Below, piece by piece: positions 1 to 11,871 of a stretch of 64,000 nucleotides of DNA. The DNA comes from Hymenopus coronatus. Lineage: Eukaryota; Arthropoda; Insecta; Mantodea; Hymenopodidae. Position 1 is the stretch's first letter; every line of letters begins with the position of its first letter. Location of the stretch: assembly GCA_030762935.1 (NCBI GenBank), contig CM060888.1, positions 116,571,468 to 116,635,467 on the forward strand, written 5' to 3'. Under the pieces are notes generated by a model. That model saw only the letters and a list, made by a program, of their open reading frames with translations, had not been told where the DNA came from and ran no database searches. Both the position numbers and the translations under genes were made by a program.

Positions 1-1212
1 GAATTATACATATAGGTCAATCAACAGAAAATGTGGATATAAAATGAGCAGTAGTGAATAATCGATTACGTAATTGGTGGCAGTGAAACGTAACAATTAC
101 GTTGCTTTTAAATTACATAGGTGCAATAGAATGAGTGAGATGCAAGTAATTCATGGGTAAAGAAATTTCAAAATTCTGTTTCAAATGAAGATTGACAAAA
201 CTTTTTATAAATGACGGTAAATATTTTAAAGTGCAATGGCTGAAGCATGCTCTAAACAAAACTGTTAGTGGTTCTCAGTGAATTCTACCATTACTGAGCG
301 GTCCATCATGCATCGAGTCGATCATATGCACAAAACCAAAGTCTCTCAGAACCTAACAGAAGCACTAAGAAAATAAAACTGAGAAAAATCCGCTAAAACT
401 AAATATAGGAACTCTAGAAATGCAGAAAAATAATCGTGCAATAAAACTTTGAAAGTTATCCTTCTTGATTTCTGAAAACAAGTATTAAAGTCGCAGTAAA
501 GTGCATTCAAGTAACATCTTGAACATGACACTTTTCCACAAGGATTAACGCGCACAGTGAGGCAACAAATCAGATATAGCACAAATGGTGTCTCGGCATA
601 CCACGCTAAATAGGTCTGTGGATTTGTTTTCCACTTGAGTTTGGATTATCTCAAAAGAAATTGTGTGATTTAACCGTGTTACCTCTTAAAGATGATGAAA
701 CTTCCTTTCTCTCGCTTGATGCAACAATTTATTAAGTTGAGCCAGTTTACCATCACCGCCAGTCTTAATGATTCTCACTCCCTCATCCTGACCTGTTCAC
801 ACAATAATCATATGACATCTGGAAGGGGGCCTGGAAACTTATTTGAGCGAGAAGCATATGCTAACGTGCATGAATATATTCTATAAATAAAAGTCAAAAC
901 ATCGTAACTGTGATTAGTTTTACAAGAACTTTTTCACATAAAAATAAGGCATTTCTGTTTATTTTGTATATTTTGTACTATTGCCAAGGACCTTTAAATA
1001 TAGCAATGCACACCAGTCACAGTCATGTTATTGGACAGGATTGTGGGTTTAAAACATATCATTGTTACCCATTAGACATCATGTTGCTAATAGGTTGGAC
1101 AGACTTAACCTAAGATTCGTAAAGCAAATGGATGCTGGTTAAAAACGCCGGCTGATTTTGAATTACTGACGAATATAAACTCATCAGTCAATTGTTTTTT
1201 TTTTTCTTTCTC
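1..1212. other. No supported gene; AT-rich DNA
   Basis: I see no repeat, tRNA-like box or credible exon here. Short open frames (for example 346-582 minus, 692-886 plus, 910-1113 plus) have no recognisable motif and no supporting splice or start context. Confidence 0.6.
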
Positions 1213-1805
1213 AAAAAAGTTGTAGAGAAGGTAAAGAAAGTAGTATTGTATCTACTGAAGAACTTGACATCCTCCTACCTCAAACTATGCTTTACATGGA
1301 AACATTTTCGAATATTTTGATTTTCTCAAGAGTGGTTCACACAATTTAAATTGAATATTAATCTATTTTAATCAAAAATGAAACTTAAATATTCAATTAT
1401 CTGAGAATCTGGAGTCCTCTTTATTCTGGGTCACTTTTATATAACTGTTAAAATGTAACAGATACACCAAAACCGAATGCACAAAAGATGTAGAGCTCGT
1501 TAAACACACAATTCATGTCACATGTAATTTCCTTTTTGGCATTAACCATTTCCGAAACATTCCTTGATATTAGTTGTAGTTTTGCAGTACAGAAAACCTT
1601 TTAAAACGAGAAGCAGTTATTGTTTTTCTTTCTTCTGGTCAAGCAAAAAGAACAGCCATTCATAACATCACATAGCGACGAGTTTTAAAAGATGTGGCAA
1701 TCGCTTTAGCTTACAATATTTCCTTGTTCATGAAAATGACAGGTAATAAAGCCTTCTCTACTAATACATATCTTGCTACTATGTGAATGTAACACAGATG
1801 TTTTT
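1213..1805 (+). repeat. Family R copy (diverged, A end degraded)
   Basis: The copy is recognised by the blocks CTTTACATGGAAA, ATTTTGATTTTCTCAA, CTGAGAATCTGGAGTCCTC and a degraded B end TGTGAATGTAACACAGATG. Its A end is reduced to a GTAGAGAAGGTA remnant. It is one of the most diverged copies, so it is probably old. Confidence 0.7.
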
Positions 1806-2169
1806 AATTATATATTAACATTATTTTTCGTTGTTTATTCCTAGTTTCTTGTGAATGTTTCCAGTTTTTTCTTTCCTCACTCAAGGGTTGAAGAGGTATT
1901 TCATAGCTGTAATTCATGATTGTTATTGTATACCAATGGGCATAACATAAAGAGGTAGAAAATGGACAACCTTGCTTCTCCCCTTGATTGATAGATATTT
2001 TACCAGAGCCCACTCTATTGACAATTTAGATAGCATATGTTCTGGATTATTTTAATAACATGAGCTGGATATCCTCTTTCTGTCATTATAACTGCTTCCA
2101 AGATTGGAGGTAGTGAAATGGTAACCGCATTACCAATATAGCTGCGAGTAGTTCTCCTAACACAACGGG

Positions 2170-2224
2170 CCGCCTGCGGTGCCGTAAGTAGTTAAAGCGG
2201 GCGTTAAACACTACCAAAGAAAAT
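2170..2224 (+). repeat. SINE-A, 5'-truncated copy with target duplication
   Basis: Only the last ~55 bases of SINE-A are present: CCGCCTGCGGTGCCGTAAGT followed by AGCGGGCGTTAAACACTAC and an A-rich tail. The 11-base word AACACAACGGG stands directly on both sides (2159-2169 and 2225-2235). A 5' truncation with a target duplication is what LINE-machinery retroposition produces. The 3' end matches the full copy at 12635-12881. Confidence 0.85.
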
Positions 2225-2397
2225 AACACAACGGGGGAACTTATGCAGTTTGTTTTGGACTTAAATATTACCATTTATTACCAGATATAATTAAATTAGG
2301 TGGATGCACTTGTGAATTTGTCCAAAAAATTGTAAGAAATTAAAAAAAATTACTTTTTTACAATAAAATGATATGAAAAGAAGAAAATGCATCATTT

Positions 2398-3160
2398 TTA
2401 CTTTCTCTAGCCCGCATGCGCAATGTACATAGTGGATAGAGAAGGTATTGTATTCAGCGTAGCTCAAAAATGAAAATACCGCTAAATACCAAACTTGGTA
2501 CTTAAGTTATGTATCTTCCAAGGGTGTGACACGAAGATTTTCAAGAAAATTTCCCCACCCGAAACTACCCTTTACATGGTAAAATGTTCGAAAATGTTGT
2601 CTTTCTCAAAAATAGCACTAACGATTTTGATTAAAGTACGACACAGTAAAGCCATATCCATCACAAAAAGAATGCGTATCTTAAATGTTCTGAGAATAGC
2701 TTCTGAAGACCTGTTTATTCTGGTTGAACTTTACATAACCAGTAAATCGTAAGAGATAGACAAAAACTTACTGGCAAAAAAATTTAGATCTCGTCAAAGC
2801 ACACAATTTATGTCCTTTACGTTTTTGTTGTAATGGTAACCGGTTCTGAGATATTCCTTGTTATTGGTTGCAATTGTAAAGTATTTATACTTTTCTCAGA
2901 CAGGAAGTATCCGTTTTTCCTTTATTCTACTCCTGGCCAAGCAAAGAAGTGATTTGCAATGACAGTCGCATAATGATAGCTTTTAAAACATTTGACTATA
3001 TCTCTAGTATAGCACATTCCTTTAGTTTCCTTCTTCTTATAAGGAACAATTCTGCTAATGTTGATCTCGATTAGCATGGTGTAGAAATAAGAATAATTTT
3101 TTTAAGAAGTTTGTTTGTAGAGCAGCTAGAGAAGTCATGTGAGGTAACACATCAGATTTT
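2398..3160 (+). repeat. Family R copy, both ends present, internally deleted
   Basis: The A end TACTTTCTCTAG...GTACATAGTGGATAGAGAAG and the B end GAGAAGTCATGTGAGGTAAC are both present. The segment from the CACCCAAAAATTCG block through the GT tract is missing, so the A palindrome runs straight into the AGCTCAAAAATGAAAA block. Confidence 0.85.
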
Positions 3161-4149
3161 TACTTGGCACACATTAACTATAAATTAATTGAAGTTATAA
3201 ATGTATAGGTGCATGCTTATTAATAGTCACTCCTCAGTTTAAACCTTTTAATCTAGCAAACTTTTTTCCAACACTTTTCACACCCAAAATGATCCACACA
3301 ATGCCATGTTTTACTAATTTCTTTCAGGATTATTATACCGAGTTTCAAAAGTACATTAAGAAAAAGATCAATACTTTTTCAAAATAATGCTGCAACGAAA
3401 TTATTAATTTGTGAAATACAACCCTTTTGGAGAATATGAAAAATAATATTTTTCTACCATAATTAGTGTTAATAAAAATGTGATATGACATATATGTTTC
3501 TAAACGCATTTACTGTAAAAAAATAATTTTTGTGTGAGTATTTTAAAAATGCATCACATGGCTCATTTTGATTTTAACAATAAAATTATCCAATAAAAAT
3601 TATTAAGTCAGTAACTATGCAAGTTAGAATATAGATACGTGGCAAAAATATGAATGTTACTATGTATAATAATTGTAATATATTTTAATAGGATACCTTA
3701 ATTCTGTGGATTTTCCAAATTTCATAAATGCATCACCTTAAAAGTGGAGATGTATAAATTCAATATTTTATAACCGGTTAAGTATTCCTTTCGTGCCCTG
3801 AGAAGTGTTTACATTTAAATTTTTACTATAGAATGTCTTAATGTTTTTCTGTTTGGCTTGTTATACCTTTGTTGTGTTTCTACAATGTCAGTAGCAGTAT
3901 TGTGCCATCGAAATCACCTTGTATTGTGTTTCCAATATCTTTGGAGTATTAAAAAGTCTTTTTTTTTAGAATTACTTAGTAATAATAGTTAATTCCTTAT
4001 AAGTGTGTTGGACTACTCTTCTACAAACTGTTCTTACAATCTATCCTTCTGCTTATATTTGTAATTTCAGATAAACTTTCAATTCACATTTCATTATATG
4101 ATACAGTAGGTAAAACAATATTCACATTTTTAAAGAGTGTGTCACTACG
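3161..4149. other. AT-rich stretch, no gene; weak similarity to 38.1-38.6 kb
   Basis: No coding signal. Short similar words occur around 38.1-38.4 kb, for example ATGCCATGTTTTACTAATTT near 3303 against ATGCAATGTTTTACTAATTT near 38115. This may be a faint second repeat family. Confidence 0.4.
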
Positions 4150-4640
4150 TGATAAATTTGAAGTTTCATGGTCTTTGAGTAACCAAAGTTCAGAAAGGTA
4201 TAAGCATTTGATACCAATAACAAGGAACATATCGAAATGAGTGAAAAAGTCATACTTATTGTGTGCTTTAACGGTATATACGTTTTGTTCAAAAAATGTT
4301 GCGTATCTATATCTTAAGATACAAATAATTGAGCATGATGAGAACTTCAGAGAATATTTGTAGCAAAATTATATTCATTTGTCAAATGATTCATTTATCA
4401 TTTAATTTCTAGATCTTTGATTGTATTTTAATCAAAATGGTGTTATTTTTGTGACATCAAGGTTTCGAAAAGATATTCATTGTTTGGAGTTTCAAAATGG
4501 TCTTGGAAATTTTCGTGTTCACATCTTTGGAAAATAATGAACTGAAATATCAAATTTGATATTTAGTCGACTTTTTATTTTTGAATTGTTACACAAATAA
4601 AAAGCATACGAAAAAACACGAACCTTTTTATAAAAATAAT
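4150..4640 (-). repeat. Family R copy (old, diverged)
   Basis: Recognised in reverse by CCAATAACAAGGAACATATC, TTTTAATCAAAATGG, TTTTCGTGTTCACATCTTTG and a TATCAAATTTGATATTTAG block. Neither terminal palindrome is intact. Confidence 0.6.
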
Positions 4641-4917
4641 TTTTTGTATACTGATATTAAAAGCATGCATTTTAAGCGAAATCAAAGCTTTATCTGCTTG
4701 CTGTTAAGAGGAAGTAAGCAGCAACTAATTCAATTAATGTAGTTTTAGGTAAGCGTGGGAAAAAGCTGTTTGCAAAAGCAATAACATTAGCAACCAAAAT
4801 TCTTTCGCCCCAATTTCCCATTCCATGCCCACTAAAGGAGTAAACTCTGAAATGGAATAGTCTATTCTTTACCTTACTCAAGTAAATGATCGACCGTGAA
4901 GGAGAGTCTTTTGGCAA

Positions 4918-5064
4918 AGTAGGAAGTTTCATTCGGCGCCAGCATTTCCTCTGGTAGATACGGTCGACGTCGTGAAATCGATTACTCCACTCACAGATTG
5001 AATTCGCGGATGGCCGAGCTCTGTTACATTTCAGCAAAAACTCTATCGCTTTGTACTTGCACAT
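4918..5064 (-). pseudogene. Possible transposon helix-turn-helix remnant
   Basis: An open frame of 124 residues (5064 down to 4690) starts MCKYKAIEFLLKCNRARPSA and continues NSICEWSNRFHD. The spacing and the PSANSI-EW--RF pattern recall the helix-turn-helix (DUF4817-like) heads of arthropod DNA-transposon proteins. The rest of the frame has no match I recognise. The call is weak and could be chance; a profile search with the translated region would settle it. Confidence 0.25.
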
Positions 5065-5715
5065 CCTCTGCTGGAAAATTCAATAACGCTCAATAGGTTT
5101 TTATTTCCTCCTTTTACCATTGAAATTCCATGATTATCACTTTCACACCTTTGAAAATGTTTTAAGATGGAGTGCACTCTATATTGTCCTTCTGTAAATG
5201 TAGAGTTACATAAAAACAGGAATAAAAGCAAAAATTTGCTGTTTCTGTACTTTGTAATAATGGGGTCTGTATACAAAGTTATTAAAAAGAAATTAAGACG
5301 ATGCATCAATGAAATTTGAGAAATCCGCAGTATGTAAAATAGCTTATTGAAATTTATTCAGCTCATATTGGTTTAGCCTTTTCTAGAGTAGCTCATATTT
5401 GCCGAGATGTAAATTATGGTTGACATTTACGAACACTCCATGTAAATGGTGCTTCAATGTTTTTCACTTTCATTTATTCACATATTGTTATTTAAAAGCT
5501 GGTATATTATCGCCTAATTGAGTTGCTTAAGTACTTATTAACCACAATACTTAATAGTGTTCTTTTTACCTTCTATCATTATAGCTTGCATGGTTATTTA
5601 AATAATACTTTTTATTGTGTAAATTCACTAAAATGAGCTACATGATGAATTTTTGCTAAATACTATATAACAATTAATGTTTACAGAATTGAGTTCACAA
5701 GTAGGTCTGTCATAT
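5065..5715. other. No gene; holds one copy of a 40-bp dispersed word
   Basis: No supported coding sequence. Bases 5356-5395 match 15871-15910 in inverted orientation at about 36 of 40 positions (shared core TTCTAGAGTAGCTCA). The two copies lie outside any R copy, so this is a separate low-copy repeat. Confidence 0.5.
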
Positions 5716-6340
5716 TATTACTTTCTCCATACGTACTATGTACCTAATGTATAGAGAAGGTATTGTAATGCACCCAAAAATTCGATACCGAGATGTCACC
5801 GGAAATACATGTTTTGGGTCCCCTTGAATAAAAAAAAATATTTTTAGAAAAAGATGCGAGTGTGTCCTTAGACGTAAAGAGACCGTTAAATACCAAACTT
5901 GGTGTTTAAGTTTGGTATCTTCCAAGGATCCAATACGAATATTTTCCAGAACATTCCCACATCCCCAACTACCCTTTACATGAATCATTTTTAAAAAAAA
6001 ATATTTTCTCAAAAATGGCTCTAAGGATTTTGAGTAAAATCTCTTATGTTTAAGATATTTTTATAAAGGAAATGTATACCTTGAATTTTCTGGGAATAGC
6101 CTCTGAAGACCAATTCATCCTGCTTTTTATATAACTGGTAAACCGTAAAAGATATACAAAAACTTACTACACAAAAATGTAAATCTAATTAAAACACCAA
6201 ATTTATGTCTTATACATTTTTTGTAGAGTTGACCATTTTCGTGATATTCAGAATTATTGGTTTCAATTTTAGCCACTTAAACTTTTCTCAAACGGGAACA
6301 TTTATTTCTTCTTGTTTCTCGTTTGTTTATTACTGGAAAG
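5716..6340 (+). repeat. Family R copy, A end intact, B end lost
   Basis: Begins TACTTTCTCCATACGTACTA and carries CACCCAAAAATTCGATACCG, the internal hairpin ATACCAAACTT / AAGTTTGGTAT near 5890-5920, and the TTCTGGGAATAGCC block. It breaks off before the AGCAACCAGC block. Confidence 0.85.
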
Positions 6341-6529
6341 TAAAGAGATTGGAATTTCATATCCGAATGGCCTACCAGGTTAAAGGATGCTAATAAAAAT
6401 AAAAACATTGCATATTTCGTTGTAGATAGAAGAAAGATAGAGTATGTCAAAACATTAATTAGATTATTAATAAAAGGGAATTGTTATGTAATATATGAAA
6501 ATTCATGCTTGTTGCATGAAAGCCAGAAA

Positions 6530-6960
6530 AATGGAATAACAATTTGCTGCTTGAAAAAACATATTTGAAAGCTCAAACAATGATAAGAAATGCCTCGAAA
6601 ATGATTAACTCCAGAAAAGGATTTGCAATAAATTGTTACTCAAAATAAAGGGACCTCACAAGCTATTCCAAGAAAATTCCAGATATGCAATTCACTTTAC
6701 ATGCAGATATCTTAAACATATTGTATTTAAATCAAACTTGCTAGAGTCATTTTGATAAACCAACAAATAACGAAACTTTGACTAAGTAAAGGGGTTTTCT
6801 TGAAAATCTTCATGTCGCATCCTTGAAAGACGAACATGGTAATAAGTTTAAAATTTAACCAACTGTTCACTTTTGAGTTATGATGTTCATAGACACAGAC
6901 AGACATACACAGGTCTTTATCTTAAACATGTATTTGCCTTGAAATCTCGATACTGAATTT
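6530..6960 (-). repeat. Family R copy, internal part
   Basis: Reverse-oriented blocks CTCGAAAATGATTAACTCCA, GCATCCTTGAAAGACG and AAATCTCGATACTG are present. The GT core is a short CA-like tract near 6895-6915. Both termini are missing. Confidence 0.7.
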
Positions 6961-6984
6961 TTTTTACTAAGTGCCTAAAGAAAG

Positions 6985-7048
6985 CTGATTGGCTATTCCT
7001 AGAACATTCAAGATATCTATCTCATTTTGATACAAATATCTTAACCTC
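6985..7048 (-). repeat. Family R fragment
   Basis: A short duplicate of one internal block (GGCTATTCCTAGAACATTCA then AGATATC) lies just beyond the previous copy. It repeats a block already present at about 6660-6700, so it is a second small insertion or a local duplication. Confidence 0.55.
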
Positions 7049-7345
7049 TTCAATGAATGCACAATAATGGAGGTGAGATGTTAAAATAAAAAACAAAAAA
7101 TATGTTAGTCCATTTGGAAGAAATCCTCCGGCCGTACCACTTTGGTCACTCTTTATAAGGTAAATATTTGCGATAGGGCGTATTAGGTAACACATACAAA
7201 ATAAAATAAATAACCTCATTATATAACAACATTTAAATAGAAGTTAAATGGAGATGAGAAATGCAGATATTAAAACAAGGAAATCAGGAACTATTTTACT
7301 GAATGTCAAAATGTTACGATGCAAAACTATCGGGTGTCTCTAAAG

Positions 7346-9836
7346 CAACGGTTCCCAACCGGTGTGCCCCGGCACCCTAGGGTGCCGTGTGATTGGCTAA
7401 GGGGTGCCGCGAGATATTGAGATAAACAAAAAAAAAATACCTTCTACTGAAGCCTTAAGTATTGTAAGCTTTTGAAATAAAATAAGTCAAATCAATTACT
7501 CTCATGCACGGCAGATGGTGATAGTGGTCGATTCATTTCAATAATTCAGTTATACTAGTATCGCACAGATGGCATTATAGCTATACCCTGCCGAACATTC
7601 CTGAGACTACTCACTTCCTCACGAACATTCCCGAGACTTCGACAGATGAATATATAAAAGTATACGCCGCTTGGCGCTTTCAGTTGTCTTCCTCGCGTTG
7701 ATTCACAGTATTTAGCTATGGATAAGTTAATTGTTAAACGTAAACGCCAGGACAGTGAAAGTGAACAGTCGGCTCCTATTGCTTGCTTTAAGAAGCCAAA
7801 TCTTACAGTTTCTCCCGGACCGTCGAATTCACCACATAAAGAAGACAAGCGAAAGAAAAGAACATACCAGGACAGTTACTTAGCGTATGGATTTAAGTGA
7901 AATAACGAGGAAAACCCTATCCCTGTGTGTTTAGTTTGTGGCGAAACACTTAGCTACGAGGCCATGGTACCCAGCAAACTGAAGCGGCATCTTACAACAA
8001 AACATCCCAGTGTGTCACAGAAAAGTGTTATGTATTTTTCACATATATTAGAAGGAGAGAAGAAAACAGCTGTGCGAATGGTAAAGAGAATGACCATAGG
8101 TGATACTGCTCTTGAAGCCTCATTTAAAGTAGTAGAACTGATAGCTAAAAAAAAAGAAACCTCATACTCTTGGATAGGAAATCATTGGCCCTGCATGTCA
8201 AGTTATAGTTTCAACAATACTTGGCGAAGGAGCAGCTAATCAAATTTCGAAAGTTCCTCTGTCCAACAACACAATCAGTCGCAGGATATCTGAAATGTCA
8301 TGCAATATCAACGAACAAGTCACGGAGAAAATAAAAATTTATAGAACATTTGCTTTGCAAGTAGATGAGAGTCTCGATATTGGTGACAAACCGCAACTCC
8401 TTGGTTTCATCAGATATATTGATGAAAAAGATATTAGTGAACAGTTTCTGTTCTGTAGACCGCTGGAGACTACAACCACAGGCCATGATATTTTCGTTTC
8501 TATTAATTCCTATCTCAATGACCATGATCTTTCATGGAAAGACTGCTGTGGTATATGTACAGATAGTGCACCATCTATGTCTGGGAAAATTAAAGGTTTT
8601 ACTGCCAGAGCTCTCAATGAAAATCCATCCATTATTATAACTCACTGTTTTCTGCATAGAGAGGCATTAGTCGTGAAAGCGTGTAATGAAGATTTTGCTG
8701 AAGTGTTTAACCAAGTTGTGAAGATGGTGAACTATATGAAGGCTCGACCTTTAAAGTGCAGAATTCTTTAACAGTTATGTCGCGCAACGGATGCAGCTCA
8801 TACCTCTTTGTTACTTCACACAGAAGTAAGGTGGTTGTCGCTGGGTCGTGTATTGAACCGGTTTCTCGAACTTAAAGAACAGCTAAAAACTGTTTTTAAG
8901 GATGAAAATCAAGACACATTTCATGAGCTCTTACTAAGTGATTCTTGGTGTTTTGAACTGTCGTATCTGGCAGATATTTTTCATAAGCTGAATGAACTGA
9001 ATGTTTCGATGCAGGGTCGACATGAAACAACAATCTCCTCAACCAATAAAATGAAAGGTTTTAAAAGAAAACTTAGTTCTTGGAAGTCTGCAGTTCAAAA
9101 AGGAGGTTTGTCGAACTTTCCATCTCTTCTTAATGTGGCAGGAGATAAATATCTGGGTAAACTGAAAGACCGGATTTGTGATCACTTATCAAGATTGCAA
9201 GATGCAATAGATGCGTACTTTCCAACTATTTCCACTACGAATCTCGACTGGGTTGTCTCACCATTTGATTTCGTAGATAGTGCAGAGGAAATAGATTTCA
9301 CTGCTTGCGAACGAGATGAATTTATTGATCTTTGCGCTGATTCCACACTCAAAGCTAAGTTCACCAAGAGTGAGGCGTCGGTGGCTAGTTTTTGGCTTCA
9401 ACGGAGAGAGGAGTACCCTAACCTAATGAAGAAAGCAATTAACGCACTTTTGCCCTTTTCAACATCCTATCTATGCGAGCAAGCCTTCTCTGCTATGGTG
9501 ACAAAATGCAAAGCAAGAAATAGACTGAATAACCTTGAGGATGATTTGCGTGTTTCACTGTCAACTGTAAGACCCGACATCACATATCTGTGCTCTAAGC
9601 ATCAATCACAAGTTTCACATTAATCATTAATCGAACAAAATTTATTGATGTATTTTTACTCAGTGATTGTAGTAAAGTTTACTGTATTATGTTATGGTGT
9701 ACGTTATTATTATTATATAATATTTCAATAAATTAACATATTAAGCTTAATTTTCTTTTAGTTCAAGGAAGGGTCCCCCTGGTGTTTAATGTTATTCCCA
9801 AGGGTGCCGTGAACTTCAAAAGGTTGGGAAACACTG
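7346..9836 (+). mobile_element. hAT transposon, complete ends, dead
   Basis: The element is 2491 bp and is bracketed by an exact 8-base target duplication CTCTAAAG (7338-7345 and 9837-9844), the size typical of hAT elements. The left end starts CAACGGTTCCCAACC. The right end, read in reverse, is CAGTGTTTCCCAACC, giving 12 of 15 matches. Both subterminal regions carry GGCACCC/GGGTGCC words. These are the ends expected of Charlie/Buster-type hAT elements. The transposase inside is broken, so any movement would need an enzyme from elsewhere. Confidence 0.95.
7718..9623 (+). pseudogene. hAT transposase (ZBED5/Buster-like), broken
   Basis: The encoded protein belongs with the BED-finger hAT transposases that catalyse cut-and-paste transposition. 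A BED finger is visible near 7929 (CLVCGE, then KLKRHLTTKHP: C-x2-C and H-x4-H). The catalytic region carries FALQVDESLDIG and CTDSAPSMSG. The conserved C-terminal dimerisation region reads LLPFSTSYLCEQAFSAM. Breaks seen: an in-frame TGA at 7898-7900; a change from frame 2 to frame 0 at the nine-A run 8147-8155; TAG at 8175-8177; and TAA at 8769-8771. Downstream of 8808 the frame is open for 271 residues. The start at 7718 follows the left end by 372 bp and gives MDKLIVKRKRQDSESE. Confidence 0.9.
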
Positions 9837-9844
9837 CTCTAAAG

Positions 9845-10108
9845 AGTCTCCGCAGTGAATCCGGACGCTTGTAACTAAGTTGTTGCGTTGGTAACGGTAC
9901 TATGTAGGGGTAGGATTGCTGTAAGAACTGTGTGCTTGAATAATGCGTGGTTGTGCTAAGTCAAAATGCCAATCACTGAAGAGAGAACGTTTTCAATCAA
10001 CGTATTCTTTGGTGGAGATAAGATTTCAGAAAATGTAAATTTCTTGAACGTTTTGCATATTTGGTATATCCTCAAAGCGATACGTTATAGATTAAAGTAT
10101 TAAATCCC
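9845..10108. other. Unassigned stretch beside the hAT element
   Basis: Nothing recognisable apart from being the host flank of the hAT insertion; the transposon-like remnant listed next starts at its right edge. Confidence 0.4.
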
Positions 10109-10237
10109 GTGAAAGATAATGCTCTGAAAAGCGGTAGACCTAAACTTTTAACAGAGGCTAAACTTGGCGAAATTTCATATGTAATGTTAAGAAAAGACAG
10201 CAGAAAAGCTCTGGCGACATGGGCGAGCACAATCTAA
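10109..10237 (+). pseudogene. Transposon helix-turn-helix fragment
   Basis: An open run ends at TAA 10235-10237 and contains ALKSGRPKLLTEAKLGEISY followed by VMLRKDSRKALA. The SGRP-LTEAK--EI----RKDSRKAL pattern is the usual start of the second helix-turn-helix in arthropod DNA-transposon proteins. The remainder of such a protein is not visible. Moderate recognition, very partial, certainly non-functional if correct. Confidence 0.4.
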
Positions 10238-11113
10238 CCTCTGTGCACTCTGCTCCGACATTGATATTCTGGAGTATCGCCTTATATCTTGCTGACATTT
10301 GCTTGGTGCTTAGTAGCTATCTAACCAAATGTTGTCAGCCGGAGGCCCCACCGTGCCTGGAGAACTCTGGCGCCTGGAATGTTGTTTCGCGATTACCTCC
10401 CTACAACACTGTGTCTCTTCGTTGGTAGTGAGAACGTTCTATTGGCTCTTGAAAAAGAATATCGGCACTGTGGCAAAGAGGGAAGTTGATGAGGTCCAGA
10501 TTTATCGGCGATATTCAGCCATTATCACACGGTTTGAGGTTACCAAGTAAAATTGTTGGTCCCTCTGTTGACTATCACCTCAACACTAAGCAGCTCTGAC
10601 AATGTGGTTAGCTTAAGCTCTGAGGAGGATTCATTCTACAACATTACAAACACCACCGACGAAAAGAACAAAATTCCTCAAGACGTGAAATAGGACTGAC
10701 CATAATGGCGAAGTCAACACAATAAAATTACATGAAAAAAGAAAAGAAAAAAAAGAAGCTGCAGTAAATGAATGCGGTTATCAGTACGGATAACAATTAC
10801 TTATGCGCAGACACTACCTAGAGCTATTAGTAAAGAAATGAAATTGTGTCCCTGTAAATGTAAAGTACTCGAAAACAAAATGAACTAAAGGAAAAAATCA
10901 CAAATGATGTATACACGATTACGCGGGAAATCCTGCAGTGTCCAAAACAAGAGCAAAACACTCAAACTCTACCTACATAATTATTCTCAGTTTAGCTCAT
11001 CTTCATTCCAAACAATAATTAGAGGGATCCGTTGCCAATTGAAAGGTCAAGAGTGAACGTGCTAGCCCATTCACCTTACTGCGGGAACATATTTGAGATA
11101 CCCGTTATATAGC
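10238..11113. other. No supported gene
   Basis: A GC-richer patch lies at about 10320-10400 and contains two overlapping open frames of 69 and 73 residues with no recognisable motif. The rest is AT-rich and unassigned. Confidence 0.4.
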
Positions 11114-11127
11114 AAAACTGTTATTAA

Positions 11128-11403
11128 GAAGACGAAATGGAGTTTTATTTATGGACGCCCTTGAACTGCTGTGGTTCTCAGCGTCCCATTCTATACTGGG
11201 GACGAAAACCAGCTTAATTTTGCTCAGAGGCTTCTCTATCAGGCTTGAGGTTCTTTTACGTGCCTTAAATCTACGACACGGGACCAACGGATATACTTCC
11301 CTTCCGAAGGAAACCATGCTAAGAATTTTTACGCCCGAGTTTGAACCTGCGACCTCGAGTATATGAAGTCAGCAGTTCAACCACTACACCACGAAGGGGG
11401 ACT
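11128..11403 (-). repeat. SINE-B copy 1 with 14-bp target duplication
   Basis: A tRNA-derived retroposon in reverse. The tRNA-like head lies at the right, and the body ends at the left in the block complementary to GGACGCCCTTGAACTGCTGT. The words AAAACTGTTATTAA (11114-11127) and AAAACTGTGATTAA (11404-11417) flank it with one mismatch. It carries the TTCCTTCGGAAGGG-type palindrome shared by all SINE-B copies. Confidence 0.88.
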
Positions 11404-11871
11404 AAAACTGTGATTAAACAGTGCATGTTTGGAATATGCACTGTTCCTATGGTCACCCATGTGGCAGAATGTTTGGACTCTGCTTAGGCCACACTGTAAA
11501 TAAATCCCAATTAATTACTTCCATTAAATGAAGAACATTTATATGAGTAGGCCAATTGGTGTTAATGATCCTAAAAGAACCTGGTTTCAAGCAAAAGCAT
11601 GTTACGGTCAGATAATGATCTGTGCATTTAATTTAAACTCCCTACTTGAAGAAATAATTTGGATTCCACTGTTGCTTACAAGCCAAGTAAAGCATAATGG
11701 AGTGGTCTAATTATTGCGAAACGATGCAATTTGCATTCATGTTCTTGTTACAGCGACTACCTGCTCAGAGCTTACAAGGACGGTCATCGAACTCCAGAGT
11801 CAGTCATTGCCACCGTACAAACGTACCTGCATTGTAGAGCAGTGAAAGTTGCTATGCAACAACTTTAGAGT
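11404..11871. other. No gene seen
   Basis: Unassigned sequence between the SINE-B copy and the next R copy. A 60-residue frame at 11528-11710 has no recognisable motif. Confidence 0.4.

Noticed and set aside
1804..2013. A 69-codon minus-strand frame
   Set aside because: No motif, no start or splice context, and it overlaps the edge of a family R copy.
8298..8525. Minus-strand frames inside the hAT element
   Set aside because: Antisense shadows of the transposase pseudogene.
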